A DNA stretch of 64,000 bases from Rhodeus uyekii. Lineage: Eukaryota > Chordata > Actinopteri > Cypriniformes > Acheilognathidae. A program made the translations under genes and the position numbers. Location: assembly GCA_037043235.1 (NCBI GenBank), contig JAWRVZ010000065.1, positions 1,543,501 to 1,607,500 of the forward strand, written 5' to 3'. This document shows positions 22,987 through 38,200 of the stretch, one piece after another (positions within the stretch are counted from its first letter, which is position 1; the number at the start of each line of letters is the position of its first letter). The notes under the pieces are model-generated. The model made no database searches and was not told the DNA's origin. It worked only from the letters and a program-made list of their open reading frames with translations.

Positions 22987-25900
22987 CTGTGATCGAGAAA
23001 GACAGGAAAAATTGATTACCATTTATACATTTATAATTGTAGTTGTTGCTTCAGGCAATTAGTTCATATGAGGCAAAAAAGGTTGCAACTGTGCCGTAAA
23101 ACTAAGTTATTATTTGTTATAGTTATATAAAACTTTAACAAAGTCTATATGAATATTGCGCTATAATCTAGAGAGCCCCTAAAGGGACATATTGGTGGAA
23201 AAAAATATGAGATGGGAGGGAAAATAATAAAACAATGCTTTTGCATTCTCGCAAAAATGTTTTGCGTTCCCCCCAGAAACTTCGCAAAAGTTCCTTCGCA
23301 AAGCTTTTGCGTTCTTTGCGAGTGAATACAAAGTTTCTCGGGGGAACGCAAAACATTTGTGCGAGACTGCAAAAACATTGAGAACATTTTATTCTTAGAG
23401 GCTCCCTAATAATCCAAGTCTTCTGAAGCTATAAAAAAGGCTAAGAGATCAAAATGCAATGCAATTTTAAAGCTATATTAAATTAAATTCCTGTGCCAAA
23501 AATCTTATCAGTTGATAATAACAATGTACAAATTAGTTTTTCCAGGAAATTCTGAAATATGATAAATGTCTGAAAAAAAATGCAGACCTTCAGTAGAGCT
23601 GCAGAAGGCAGCAGAACAGCCGCGTTCATTTAGGCTTGGCTCTGGGCTTCCACCACACAGGCCTGAGGGTGAGAGAGGCGAGGCAGAGGGCGAGCCAGGG
23701 CTGGACGGGTCATGAGCATCCCCCAAGAAAGTGGAGCCTGAATATACACATAGTAGATGTAAACAGGTGAGAGACTTTTTAATATGATTCCTTTAAGTTC
23801 TACGAAGAAAAAATTGACTTTCTTGACACAAACATTTCACACATATTCCCTCTTATCTGTCGGATCTTGCTACACCAGCCAGCTCAAGCGAAAAGGCGTT
23901 TTTTTTTCTTTTCTTTTTTTTCGGTAGCTGGACATAGGCTATGAAATAACTTACCACTCGCCATCCACACTGTCCCTACTTTGAATGCTTTGAAATCGGC
24001 TTTGAAGAAGCACTTTTATATCTTGCCGTTTGATTCTGACTCAGGACAGAACTAAATATTAATTTTATGTTGTTTTGTGAAATTTCTATGTTTGGTTTTC
24101 TTGATTGCTTTGTACAGCACTTTGGGCTGCACCCGAGGCAGTAGAAATGTGTTTTATAAATAAACTAAACTAAATTTCACTCATTAGATCTTTCCTTAAA
24201 GCCTTGATTGTTGCAAACCTGTACTTTTAAACTTGACTTTGTACCACAGACCTGTGCTTTCTGGTTCCAGATGCTGTATACAACCTATTTGATCAGAGAT
24301 TTGTTTTGATGCAAATGGTATGAGACATTGAGCTGTAGCTGAAACGTACGTCACCCTCTTCGCAGAACTACAAAGTACATACTGTGTTACTTAACAGGTG
24401 CTGTATTTGTGGATGATATGGGGGTGTTTGTCAGTACATTGTTCTGGCTGTTGGAGCTCAGGACAGAATCTGAGTCTGACACCCTTAAAGATCATGCTGG
24501 CCTGAGATTCATTAACAGATCCGACACCCAGGGGATCATATGGGAGCCACCTCGCTTTAGCTGGAATTTTAACTGGCAGACCTAATCTGTACAACTTGAA
24601 TAGAACAGAACAGCAATTCTCTCACTGACTGAATCATTTGTAGCGGTTATTTACCTACTCACTGAACCGCAAATACATTCAGCCTATTTACTGATTGGTT
24701 TTTCATATAGCGAAAAATACTTATTGGGTTTTGTATTAAATGGTATTTTAATATAAATGATAAGGACTGGTTTAGAATACATGATTATATATGACCATGG
24801 AGTATTGGTCTGTTCTTATAGAATTGTTAAAAGAATCATTAAGGAAGTCATAAATTGGAATCTAAATTGGAACCAACTTCCAATGTCCAATTTCCGTTCC
24901 TAATAATGGCCACAGTAAGATTTCAAGGCTTTTTTAATGTAGTCTGTAGAGCTGAGACTGAATTAAATTGAACTGACCTCATTTCTAATATGATGGAGCT
25001 TCTGATAGATAAGCGTCCATATGAGTGGAAGAATTGGCTAAACTAAAACTAAGCTGACCCAAAACCCACGAATACACTCTCTCTGAGGTTAGTCTATAGA
25101 TGTGTGTGTGTAATATGCATTTACTCTGGATGAGATCCATGACAGTATTAGAGTTAATGATATTAGGAGTTGGTGGGATTCCCCAAGGTTCTGTCTTAGG
25201 TCCATCAGTGGTGTGATTTAAATGTGTTTTCTTTGCTCGCATGTTTGCATACAGTATGCGAGTCCTACAGTGTGATCCTCTGTTAAGATTGAATCAGGGT
25301 GAGGGGTTATATATGGGGTGGGGTCCACTGAGCATGATCCTTTGTAGCCTGAAATGCCATTCCACCTTCCTGTCATTCCTCACATAGACGCATCATAAAT
25401 CCCCTTCACTAGGCCTCAGCAACTGGCCCTGGATCACAAGGGCCAGGCCTCTTCAAGAGCATCTCTACTAGATTAACAGAGACACAAGAACAGCTGAGTC
25501 TCTCTAACCTTCAAAAAAGCCTATTAGATAAAGTCAGCCCTCTCTGAATCCCTTTGCCATGTGTAAAATGAGCAGCAACATGGCAAAAAATATTTTCTAT
25601 ATTTTGAATACCAAAGTGGGACAGTCACATTGTTCATAGTTCAGTTTATTCTTAAGTAAAGGTGTGAGCTGCCTATGCCTTCACATATGTTTTATATCAG
25701 GGGGCTCAAACTGAACTCACTAGGGATAGTGCACTGCATTCAGTATTGAAGTGGTTTGGTAGAGTAAAATGAACAGATCTTAATTAAATGTCACATTTAT
25801 TCAGGTTCACACATTCACACAGATTTCAGAACAAAATATGTATACACTACACTTCAAAATTTGGGGATTTTTTATGTTTTTCTTATAGAAAAACCTTATG

Positions 25901-26179
25901 CTCACCAAGGCTGCATTACTCTAAACGAAAATACAGTTAAACAAAACATTAATTTTATAAAACATTATAAAAATAAAAGCTCAAACATTTCGTATTAATG
26001 TTGAAAACAGTTTCATATTTTTCTGAAAACCATTAAAGATAAACTGAAAATAAAAAAAACACTATTTATTTTAAATACAATCTTCTGTATCATTATAAGT
26101 GTGTACTTTAATGGATCCATGCTGAAAAAGTATACATTTCCTTTAAAACAAATCTTACCAATCCCAAACTTTTGAAGAG

Positions 26180-26215
<36 letters not shown>

Positions 26216-29200
26216 TGCTTTTGATTTATGTTATGCTTAGTTATGCTCTGGCATAATAAGGCAAGCATGACATTCCCTGTCTCTTTCTTTACACTAATCA
26301 GATATAGTTTCTGTTTCCTCCACTGTGAGCTCTTACTGACATCACGCATTGAGTGATCCATTAGCTAGTTGACACACCTTGCAATAACAGATAAACTGCT
26401 GATAGAGAGCATCACGGAGGAAAAGTGTTTGGATTGAGTCTATTATATTAATGTGTTTGTGCATTTCATTTATTAGCACTAGATTTAATTACTGTGCTTG
26501 CAGGGCAGTGAAATCTAACAGACAGTGAACACGTATGCATACCAACAGTTGCTATTTGCATACGGAATTGTATGGTCTTTAAATACAAATGTATCTTTGC
26601 TACACATCTCTCAGGAATACTTGATTCTTCTTGATAATTCATAACATTAATAATAGTTTTATAATAACCACTGTCTATGTATGGCAAGACATTTTTTTGT
26701 TTTCAATTACAGTCATTGATTTCATTTTGCAAATCAGAATAATTATCTACTTGTAGATTAGTAATGCTTTATGTATTAATTCTCTTTATTTACACAGAAC
26801 CAAAGTCTAAAACCTAAGATTACATACAGTAAATCTATTATTTTGCAGCCTTGCAAGCTCTGGTATTTCTTTCAGATTTCCTCATATTTCATGTCTTTAA
26901 TTCTATATTCCTGCTGCTGATACAGTTGAGCACAATGAGACAATTTTCGAACTACTTGCACTGGTATTACAATGACGTTTTGAATCTTGACAGAACAAAA
27001 GCATTATGCTAAGAGGGGAAATCGGAAAGCGAAATGGAGAGAAGAGATATAAACGAGAGAAATGTTCTCAAATTAATGTTCTCAAATGAAGTGTGAATCA
27101 CCCACTCTCCTCTTCACTTTCTCCTTTCCTTGCCGCATGCTAATGAGATGGGGTGAGTGCGTTGGTGCAGCGAGGGGAGGGAGGCAAACGTGCTTCCAGC
27201 GACATAGACATCTTGGAAAGTGCATACAAAGCTAACGGAGGTCACATCCCTCCCACACGTTCTCCTGTAATACTTCCTGTCTTTAGCTGTGTATGTGCAT
27301 ATACACAGTACTTTGTTTAGTTTAAACTTAACTGAGAGTGTGTCAGTCACAGGTGTGTGGGTGAGACCTGAAGTCTGGTGTTCTGGAAGCGTACTGAAGT
27401 GCTTCTGAGTTGTTTACTCAAAAACAAAATTGAAGTGATTCAAATCAATTGAACATATTTTAAAATAATCTGTTGATACCTACATTTATAACGTAGTGTT
27501 TAAGCAATTAAAGAGCAAACATACTAAACCCTCCTTGGGTTTAATAAGCTGAGTTGCATAAGGAGACTCCCCAAATTTCAGTGTGAAACTGCATCAGAAC
27601 CAGTTTTATGAGTGGACAAAATAAGTATTTATAAATAAAAGGACAGGATTTGATATTACCCACCAAGAATTGATTTGAAAAAAGTGGCGTTCCACAACTG
27701 AATGTAAATTTGCAGTCGCATTTTAAACATATTTTAAGTGCCAGTTTTAGTTGGACTAAATTGGTAATTCTGACGTGAAGCTTTAGTCCAAACTGAAATC
27801 ATACCAGTTTGTTTTGTGGAAGTTTGTGGAACTAACACATAGATGATGCAATGCAATGTAATAGATCTTGCATGCTTACCTAGGATCCTCAGCTGTGTGA
27901 CAGCACCATGCAGTCCAAAGAACATCCAGAGTGGTCGTGAGTTGTCCACACACACCTGCATCCCCACATTGGTGCCATTATGACTCAGAATTACTTCCCC
28001 TTCCTGTGTGACCAGGAAGCCCAGTATATCGCCACTCTGCAAGGCAGTAGGCACCCTGCACACCGCCCAGAATTCTTTACGGTCTACCAGTGCTTCAGGA
28101 TTGTAAGGTAGGTCACTCGGGCGAAGCACTGCTGGGTCACATGATGTCACACCGTATGAAAGAGACCCAGATCGAGCAGGGCTGGACTTAATGACTTTGA
28201 TGAAGATGGTTTCGCCAATTCGCAGCGGGCGATCCGTGAAGACCAGCGTGCGTTCATCACGGTTGTGTTCGGATCGTGCCACGGTCTGTTCATTAAGGGT
28301 TTTGATGTGGGCACCTCGGAGCTGGTGGAAACGTAGATCACATTCCAAGGTGTGAGGAAGCAGTGATGACTGCTGGGAATTCATGGAATTTTGAGGAATG
28401 GGACAGGCAACGGGAGCGGGAGGCAGTCGAAGCCTGGCATCGTCTTGTTGGAGGTTAAGATCGCAAAGACTGACGGACAGGCGGGAGGTGTCTACTTCAC
28501 GTCGTAAAGAGGTGGATCCACGTACTGTGGTGAAGGATCGTGGGCGGAGAAGGTCTGGAGGGACGACTTCACTGTCTGTGGGACAGAGGTGAGATGCACC
28601 GATTAGCTATGTGTTTTGTATGGCTTTATTTAATGGTTGAACCTATAGATAATTGACAGACATTGGGCAATTAATCAGCCTGGGTGAATATACCCTCCTG
28701 GAGAAAAATTAAACAAGCCTAAGGTTGTTCATCAGTGGTTCAGGAACCTTTTTGACTCCAAAGCCCCCCTGTGTCAAAGACAATATTTGAAGGCCCTCTG
28801 ATCTTAACGTACATACTTATGTCCATTATTATTCATGTGCAAGCAAACCGTGTGTTTGTGTACTCTCGGCTCACTGATCGCTATAACCTCGTATTTCTGA
28901 TGTGGTTTATAATGGTGCTCACCAAAGAAGTATGTTTTGGAGAAGTTTGTGAGGATCAGTGGTGTTTATGTACACATGGGCATCAGATGTGATTGGAGTA
29001 AAATAGGTTGAGAACCACTGCCCTAGACCTTAGCTTGAGTTTTAGAGGATTTTCAGGAAGATTTACAGATTTAAGTCTTTTAGCTTTTCGAGTATTAACA
29101 AAAAAATATATGCTACAAAGGCTAGTAATACAACAAGTACTCAACGTGAGTACTAGTTACTGTTCACATGTCTGGACAGTTACCGTAGTTTAAAAAAGAG

Positions 29201-32200
29201 CATAAAGTTGTTTCTAAAATGGCTGCCAGGGAGTGTCTCTTTACATTCTTTACCATCCATTTATACCAGTTACTTAACCAGCTGCCAGGAATAGAACTTT
29301 ATAGTAATGTAATAGTAGTGTAGTATAGTACAGCAATCACAACATACCCACTGCTCCTCACCCACCGGCCGAAAATAGCGTGAAATATGAATGAAATGCT
29401 GTGCTAGCAACATGCTATGTGTACACCAAATTTAATTCCCCATTCCAAGTAGCCTAAAATAGCATATTACAGTAGTTTAGAAGTAGGCTAGCTTAGCTTA
29501 TCATAGCTCAGCACTCAAACAAGCAGAAGACTGTCGTGCCTCCTTCTGTAACAGATAGCCCCACTGGAGTGTGCTCTGTATTTAGACCTCATCTGTGCAT
29601 TCGAAGACAGTCAGACCCCAGACAAAAATATTAGCATTAAAATTGGCTGCTGCTGCTAATTAGCTTAAAGAATTTAAATGAGCCGTTTCTCTACACATTG
29701 TTAACTTCTTCAAGAGAGGGAAGTTAAACATTATGAAACCTGCAATGTATTTCAAATGCATAGCTTATAGATCCGCATTAGAAATTAGATTTTTATTTGT
29801 TTACTAGAAAGCAAAACATTTGGGAAGGAAGGCAGGCTTTTTTTCCTCCTAAGGAAAAAACTGTATTCTGCCCTGTGGAATACTTATTTACAAAGATTAT
29901 TTAAAAGAAAAAAGAAGACATCCTCACAGCATTGTTGGTGAAACATTGAGATGGTTAAATAGAAAAGAATGCAATTGCTGGAGGTCAAGAAGCGTGATAG
30001 AGGAAGATAAAAAGAAAGTTAGAGGCCCATTTCTCTTTCTGCCTTTTTTTCCCCCCTGTGACCCACAGAGACTGTTGATTAGTTCTATCTCAGAGACACC
30101 CAGTTACAGTGTGTGTGTGTGTGTGTGGGGGGGTTCACCAAACAAAAGCGAAAGAATCAGATCAAAAAAGAACAGTTTTCAACCCTCTATATTTAGCTCT
30201 GTAAGGACGCAACTCATTTTCATCAGGATGAAACATGGATTGTGGTTAATCCCTAACATGAAAGGCTAACAGGTCAAGACTAATATTATTCCCTAATACA
30301 CACGGCTACTGTACAAACAGAATGAAGCAATATCTTTGACACAATTGTTTTTCTTTCTATCTTTCAGAATAAGAGTCAACAAAGCTTTATTAACATGAAT
30401 TGGTGTGTCAAAAACGGATTACAACATCATAAAAGCATTGCAAAGCTTGGGTAGTACAGATAGGGCAAGTAAATAAAAGACTGTTGTTCTTTTCTTTTAT
30501 TGGTTAGTGTTCATCATCCTTTTATGTTAGCTAAATAATTAATGTTAATGCATAAGTATTAGGCCTACCTCTATTTTCTAATCTTCCTATTAATGATCTG
30601 ACTAATGATTCTTACAAATGTCTGACTTGGATATTTATAGAAATACGTTTTCTGTTTAGCAGTTCTCTGAATCCAATAATCAGCTCTCAAATGACTCAGA
30701 TATTACATCACTCTGAGATAAATGAATCTAAGTACAGTCTTTGATTTGCACACAGAAAATCTGCCGATGTTTTCAAATTCATTGAAATGCTGCATGAGGT
30801 GCACTGAACTGTTAATCAGTGTCCTAAAATATGACTTAATTTTCCTTATTGATCCTTTCAAGACAATTTTCTGGGAGGTTCAAAGTGTTTTGGAAAGAAA
30901 AAAGACTGTTCTAATTAGTGAAATATTAAACTCTCCAAAGGAGAGCAGGGGGACAGCCCAGGGGCACTGTAACACAACTTCAAAATTATTAAAGTAATTT
31001 ATGATAAAGAAGAGAAAAATCACTGGAGAATAAAGGCATCATTAAAATGAGAGCTTCCTTACCTCCTTTGGGTAAAATAATAATTTACCCAGTAACTAAA
31101 ATGAAAATTTCGCATCTATGTTGATCCAATTTGCCGTGCGCGCTCTTGTCTGTGTAACGTCTTGTGTGCGGGTTATGATGTCCGATCCCGATACTTTGGT
31201 CTGGTTCAGTTTCGGTTTTGGGTCGGGATTCGGACATTCATCCGAATGTTTAAATGTTCGTCCTTGTCGTTTGCCGTAAGCGCAAGCCGAGTGGTTCCTT
31301 GTTTTACGCGCTCTATGTTATATGAGTGGTTGTGGTTTCGAGCTCTGCTTGTACGTGTTTTCATCGGCCGCGTGCTTTCATGTTGTGTTTTGGTATTGCG
31401 CGCGGCGTGTGGTTGTCACCGTCTTTGTTTAATGTGGATACACAGTGATGCACGTTCGCATTGGCTGCGTGTTCGTGTCTTGTCATTGTTACCCCTACCC
31501 ACCTTGTTTCCTTGTCATTAGTTTGATTTGTCCCAGCTGTTTCCCCATTCAATTACCCTTCCTCCTGTGTGTATTTAATCCCTCCGTGTTTGCGGTCTTG
31601 TGCTTTTCCGTTGTCGTTATTTTGTCTATTCATGTCATCTCTTTGTCGGTTCCTGTGTCAAGTCAAGTCATGTTTTCTCCGCTCGGGGTGGTTTATGTTT
31701 GAGTTTTGTTTTAGCTCTTTGCAACTGAGTCCTCGATCTCCAACCCCTGACACTTTGCCCTCTGTCATAGCTCTCAAATCTTATTCTCGATTTCACATAT
31801 TCAAACTTGCCACATAAAGGAATTGGTATTAATGCCTGATAAACCACTTTTATTGTGCTTTTATATCCATCAGGAAGCTTTACAGCCCCTTGTAAAAAAC
31901 AAACAAAAAAAGAGTTGTTTTCAGAGTCATCGGTTTGGTTTGGATGGACATGAGGGTGAGTAAATGATGGCAGAATTCAATTTCTGGATGAACTAACTCT
32001 TAAATAAAATCCACATGCATCTGAACCCGCCCAGCTGGATTGGGCAGAAAACCGGCTAATGACATCACTGCAGGAGGTCTGGCTGGAGTGTGTCTCTTAG
32101 ATCAGGTTCATTAGAGTAAAGCCATGCTGTAAATAGGATTAATCCAGTCTGCAGTGGTCAACCTTCCTAGTCCTGACACAAACCTACAATCTAGTCTGAA

Positions 32201-35200
32201 CAATCTAGTCTGACAAATCAAATCAAAGAAGGGGACAAGGATACAAGCAAAGAGTTTTTTCTGTTTCGTTTTTATGAGCAGAAATTGTATTGAATGCGTT
32301 TGGATGGATGCTATCCAGCTATTCTTGTAGTTCATCCCCATCTCTCACTCTCGCCATCTCTTCATGTTCCTATCTTTTTCCCCCCATAGCGGTTCTCAAG
32401 CTGAATGGGATCATTCCGTACTATAATGGGATCTGTCTCAGGATTCTGACTGATAACAGATCTGCAGCATAGACACACAGAAGTGCATTGATATAATCAG
32501 GTTGACAGTGACAATGGCTAGATTCACACAGTGTTTGGGGTGGATAATCATATTTACTAACATGACACTTGAATTGTCTTGCTCAGAGAAGCGGTTTGAA
32601 TACTGTCTGGATTAATGAATAACTAAAGTGAAAACAGCAGTGAAAAATGCCTGGAAACATAGTGACTAAAGTAAATATCAAAGATGACGGGGTTTGTAGT
32701 TTAGAAATTTAATTTAATTTTATTGTCCATATGTCACTTTATTTTTTATTTTCATTAGGTTTCACTATATCATTGCTAGGTTTAGTTTAATTTTATGTGC
32801 GTTGTAGTTTGCTTAATTAGTTTTAATATTTTAGGACTGCCAAATATTCTGAGCTAGCTGGTGTCGTAAAAATATTTAACGCTGTGGAATTACTCAAATT
32901 CTAGTGTTAATGCTATCTATTAGCATGTTTAATGCAGGCGTGTTTTAGGTTATTCATATATTTAATATTAATATTTAATATTAATTTGATAAAATAATGT
33001 TTTCATTTTGTTTTTGTGAACACAGACTATGAAATTATACTATCAAAGATGACGTCCATACAGGTTTTTAGTTTCGAGATTTTATTTTATTTTCCATATG
33101 TCACTTTATTTTTTTCATTAGTTTTCACTATATCATTGCTAGGTTTAGTTTAATTTTAGGTGCGTTGTAGTTTGTTTAATTAGTTTTAATATTTTACGAC
33201 TGACAAATATTCTGAGCTAACTGGTGTCGTAACGCTGTGAAATTACTCAGAAATTCCTAGTGTTAATGCTATCTATTAACATGTTTAATGCAGGCTTGTT
33301 TTACATTTTTAATATATTTGATATTAATATTTAATATTCATTTGATAAAATAATGTTTTCATTTTTTTTTTTGTGAACACAGACTACGAGCATCAAATTA
33401 AGCCAGCTTGCAGAAGCACATAACATGGTCTATAGGACACGGAGTTCTTGAGAAGTGTGGTTTTTATATAGCTGAGACATAAATTGTCTTTGTCAGTCAT
33501 GACAGGGCATCTGACAAAATTGGCTTATATCTGTCTGCTCTGAACATTCATCGACAGGCTCTTGAACGCCTGAAGATTTTCTCACAGTTTCCATGTGATA
33601 TTCCCCATTTTAGCGAGCAAGTGAGGGCTAGTCGATGAATGTCTAAACTTGCTGGACCACTCCATGGGATCACAGGCATCAACTCCAGGGTTTGTGCATG
33701 CTCTGACTGGGAAGCTTAAAGGAAAGGGAATGGAAAAAGCGAGGGAGGGGCAAAGAGAGCGTTCGTGCCAAGATGTCTATGACCGGTGGCAGCTGCTACC
33801 CCTCTAATTACCCTGCACCTGCTTGGCTGCCAATCGCCACATTTCCTTTGTCTTATTGGCAGCTTTCACACAAACTCAGGCTATTCTGCAATTTGACTGG
33901 CTGAAACCAGCTTGTAATCTCTTTGAAAATATAAATCTCTCAAGATAAAAAAAAGAAGACATGAATCCAGGCTTGCGCATTATTGTGTTACTTTAGCGAT
34001 GGGACGCAGCTGCACTGACCGAAAGCAAATAGCCATTTTGATTGTCCTTTTTTGTCTAAGGTGCTTTTTTCAGGCTCCAGCACCTGTTGGGCTAAACACA
34101 AAAAAGCGGTGGAAAATAAGCAGATGAGATTTTTGATAAACAAAAGCAGCTCTTGATTCAGTCAGAAAGAGCCTGGACGGGAATGAAATAACCAAAAATG
34201 GAAGTGCTCTTTCATTTTACTTTGAGGCACTGTATAAGGTTCTTATAAATGTTTCATTCTTGTTTATTTGCTGTTTTATCTATTACTATAGACGTAGCTG
34301 TGTTTTTTGTGCATGCTATTTTCTCATTTTAATGAAAGGAAAGTTCTGTTCTTTTGGTTCTGTCTCACAAAGCTCATGATTGTATCTCAATTTGTTAGAC
34401 GTTCAACATGAACAAAAAACTGTACGTGGGAAGAGAGCGTGGGGCCCGCAGGGCAGTGTGATGCTGGTGCATATGGTACATGTAAGAGTGTGTGTGTTTG
34501 AGGGAAACAGTAGGGGAAGACAGGAGAGGTTTGAGTACAGCGTGTTGGCTCTATGCCATGCTTGGCTGTTGGGTCTCTTTGTTTGGAATAATGGCCACAC
34601 AGGCGACACGTGGACCCATTGACAAATGATCTCTGGGTCACAAATCTCCTTCCCTGAGGTCATTTCTCACTTTCTCTCTGTGAAGCACATGCACATAGCC
34701 AAATACACTCACAAAGCCACAAAAGACCCTCCATGTGGCTCATATCCATTTCTTTAAGCAGGCCAATCATGGATTTCTTGCCTCATGTCACGACTGAAGT
34801 CAACATAGAAACCAAATGGACCCATTTTACTTTTATAAAACACGTTCCTGGTTTTAATGTGAACAACTGAATGCTACAGCATATTCTTTAAAAAAAGTGC
34901 TTTCACATGTGTATTGTGCCTGATGAAAACCTGATGGTTGAAACGTTGCGCTATCAATACAGTTCATTTGGAGCTGCTATTTTCAGTGTCCGGACTTCAC
35001 GCTTCTTTTTTCTATTATTGTTCATTTGTTGTCCTGCATCTGAGCCCAATAAGGGTTCTTGGGATGTGCAAAACTTCTTTGTACTTTTGATTCTGCAACA
35101 TATTCTAAAGAAATGCAAATTTTATCTTGGTAGTCTTCTATTAAAACGAATACTTTTTTGTCAGCGGCTCATTCTTCAGCCTGGGGCTGGAAAACCACAC

Positions 35201-38200
35201 TAACCACTTCAAACCACAAAAAGCAAATAAGACCAGGCTGTGAATTATGAACTCATTATGTTATTATTTTCCGAGTTTTGCTCAATTATTTGTTCCCCAC
35301 CTCTTTACAGTAACAATATTAACAGTCCAATGCTTTTCTCATTTGTACCACCGTGGTTCATTTAACCCAGCAAATTGAAGGCATACTGAGATTTTGCACC
35401 AGGACTCTGACCCAGGAAACGTGAGAAGGTTTGTGTGGCCCTAAATATGTGGATGTTTATCTAGCAGTCTATAAACTGATGTTTGCCCATAACTCCCTCA
35501 AAGAGGCCCTGAAGTGCTCTCCCTATATATAAGACAGCCACACCTTATCTCAGTAGCACTGTCCATGTTTGGATATCCCAAGGCCTTGGCATGAGGAAAA
35601 TGATGGAAAAGGGGAGTTCTAAGTTTGGAGAAGGGATATAAGGACACTTAACGGCAGGAAAAGGAAGGTGTTCTGTTTTGGGATGGGTCACGCTACACTT
35701 TCCCGCCACCTTGAGCACTCTTCCCAGAGCTTCCTGTGTTGGTTCAAGCTCTTAAAAACAGAATCTAACCCCTTGACAAGCACTTCTTCACTTTTTCCCC
35801 CCTCAAAACATAAAATACTGTCAAATAGCCAAACAGTACAACATCTGTTGTTCTAATTTCTTTAATTTATTCCTCCCCGATGCAGTCGGCCAGCCAAACA
35901 AATGCAATTACTACTGTTAATAGCCATTATGTGAGCTAGCACAGAAACAACCCATCAGTCTCACTAATTCAGTCTTTCTGGCCGAATTGTGTAAATAGTC
36001 CATATTTAAGATATTATTTTTGGAGTGTTATGCTTTCAGCATGGGACTTTCAATTAGAGATATTTAGCCTGGAATGACTGACTGTAGCCAAGTCAAACTT
36101 GCATGTCAATCAAAATTGGTCTTTTTATAAACTTAAAACTCATTCTTACTAATTGGCCAGAATGTTTTCCTAGAGGAGTATGTTTTTAATGAAGGAAAAT
36201 TAGAAATTAAATTGAATTTGAGGTATTATGATATTTATTAATACAACAACTTTTCCTAGAATTTGAGAGATTAAGATTGAGGGTAACTTTTCTTGTAGGT
36301 ATGTTGTATTTTACACCACACAGGTCCATTTTAGCCTCTTTAATGCTAGAGAAACCATGCACTATGCTCTTGCAGATGTTTGATAGTCCAGATGTTTGAC
36401 AGGCTAGTTGAAATCCCATTAGGAGCTGTTTGTACACTGGGAACACAAAGTCTTTAACTTAAAGGGTTCGTACCCCCAAAAATGAAAATTCTGTCATTAT
36501 TACTCACCCTCATGCCATGCCAAACCACTAAGACTGTCTTTCTTCTTCGAAAAACACATTAAGATATTTTTTGTCAAATCATTGCAATTTCTGTCCCTCC
36601 ATTGACAGTTACCACTCTGAAACTTCAAAAAGTTCATAAAGAGGTTGTAAAGCTAATCATATGGAGAAAAAAAAATCTATTTTCAAATTTTGGCTTTCAT
36701 AAACATATCTTAGATTTTTTTTTTTTACATTACTAGTGTGCATCTTGAGACAAAAAAAAAATTAATTGCAATTTAGTAAATTAATCTTTCCAATTGAAAT
36801 TCCAACACATGAATGTAAAGCGTGCAAATCTGGCTTGCAAATGTAGTAATTGTAAGTTTGTGGCATATTTTTGGAGGGCTGAATTGGTTCATCCCAGTAA
36901 GATGGTTTACCAGCTTTTGCCGCGTTTAGCCAGCGTATTTCAGGAGAAGGTAGCTGAGGGCTGGGGTATTTATTAAACAACATTCCAGCCTCATTGCATG
37001 TCCAAATGCCTCAGGGGACGATTTAATTTCACTATTATATTCTGGAACCCTGAAAACTACACCACACTAGGAAGGTTCAAGGTCCAGCAAGACTTTAATC
37101 GCATGCTAGAAGGAAGCAGAACTGTCATGATATTACCTCCTAGCTACAGGGCCGATAAAGAGTGTTGAGGAGCGGATATTACAGGAGAAAAGGGAAGTTC
37201 AACAGACAGGAGATCACAGTGTGTGAGTGGTTGCCTCTAAGGAATGAATTACGTGCAGTAGGCTGAGTTACTGCTCATAGCTATATTTTTCCCTGTCAGA
37301 GTTTTATTAGTTACACGGAGAATGTTAACACCTTTTAGAAGCAAGGATACAGTATATCAGTGTCACTGCCTATTTTAAAGTGACGGCAAAAGCCTAGTCT
37401 TAAAGGTAAATTGTGTAATTTCTGCACCACTAGTGTCGCAAAATGGAACTGCAAAAGTAATATTTTCAAACAGGTTTGCCAAACACTGTTTCATTGGTTG
37501 GTTACACAGATAGTCACACCCACAAATGCACACCATTGGTTGACATGTGTTGCTGTATCAGGCTAGAGAGTATTTTAACCATAGGAACATAAATTCTTAC
37601 AAATAACAGCCAGATTAAAAGTTAGTTTTTTGAAACTGGTTCTAAATTATAAAATAATAATTGTGCTTTATGGGTTACGGTGGATTTATTACATGTCAAC
37701 TTGGAGACTGCCCTCGAATACATGTGTGGCAACAGTAGCATCAACTTCAGGCCATGATCAATGTACGTTTCAGCAATGCATGCTCATATACACCAGCATA
37801 AGAGGCATGTTATTCAGTTGGGCAGGTACCTGAAAGAATCTCAATCCTTAGTGAAAGCTGTGTCGAAAGAGTGTGTGCATGTGTTATTGTGTACAGAGTA
37901 ATCATCTCTGTGTGTGTGTTTCAAAGTCACAGGTGCATGAGAAAATTTCATCATGTATTTAAGCCAGAGGCACTCAAAACAGAAGATAAGAATGGCTAAA
38001 ATTACAAGAAAGAATTTATGGCGTCTGTACAAATGAGCCATAGAACGTTTTCAATTAACCTTCAAACGTCATTTTGTAAATGGTTTACAAATGGTTATTT
38101 CATTTCCAATCAAAGCTGTATTTCGAGCACAAAATCTTTGGTAAATTTTTTTTAAAATTGGACAACTTTTTTTTTAAGGTTAGCATGAAACTGCTCAACT

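Noticed and set aside
31162..31817. Cluster of Cys/Phe-rich open frames
   Set aside because: Explained by a T-rich, CpG-rich candidate LTR; frames overlap on both strands without homology.
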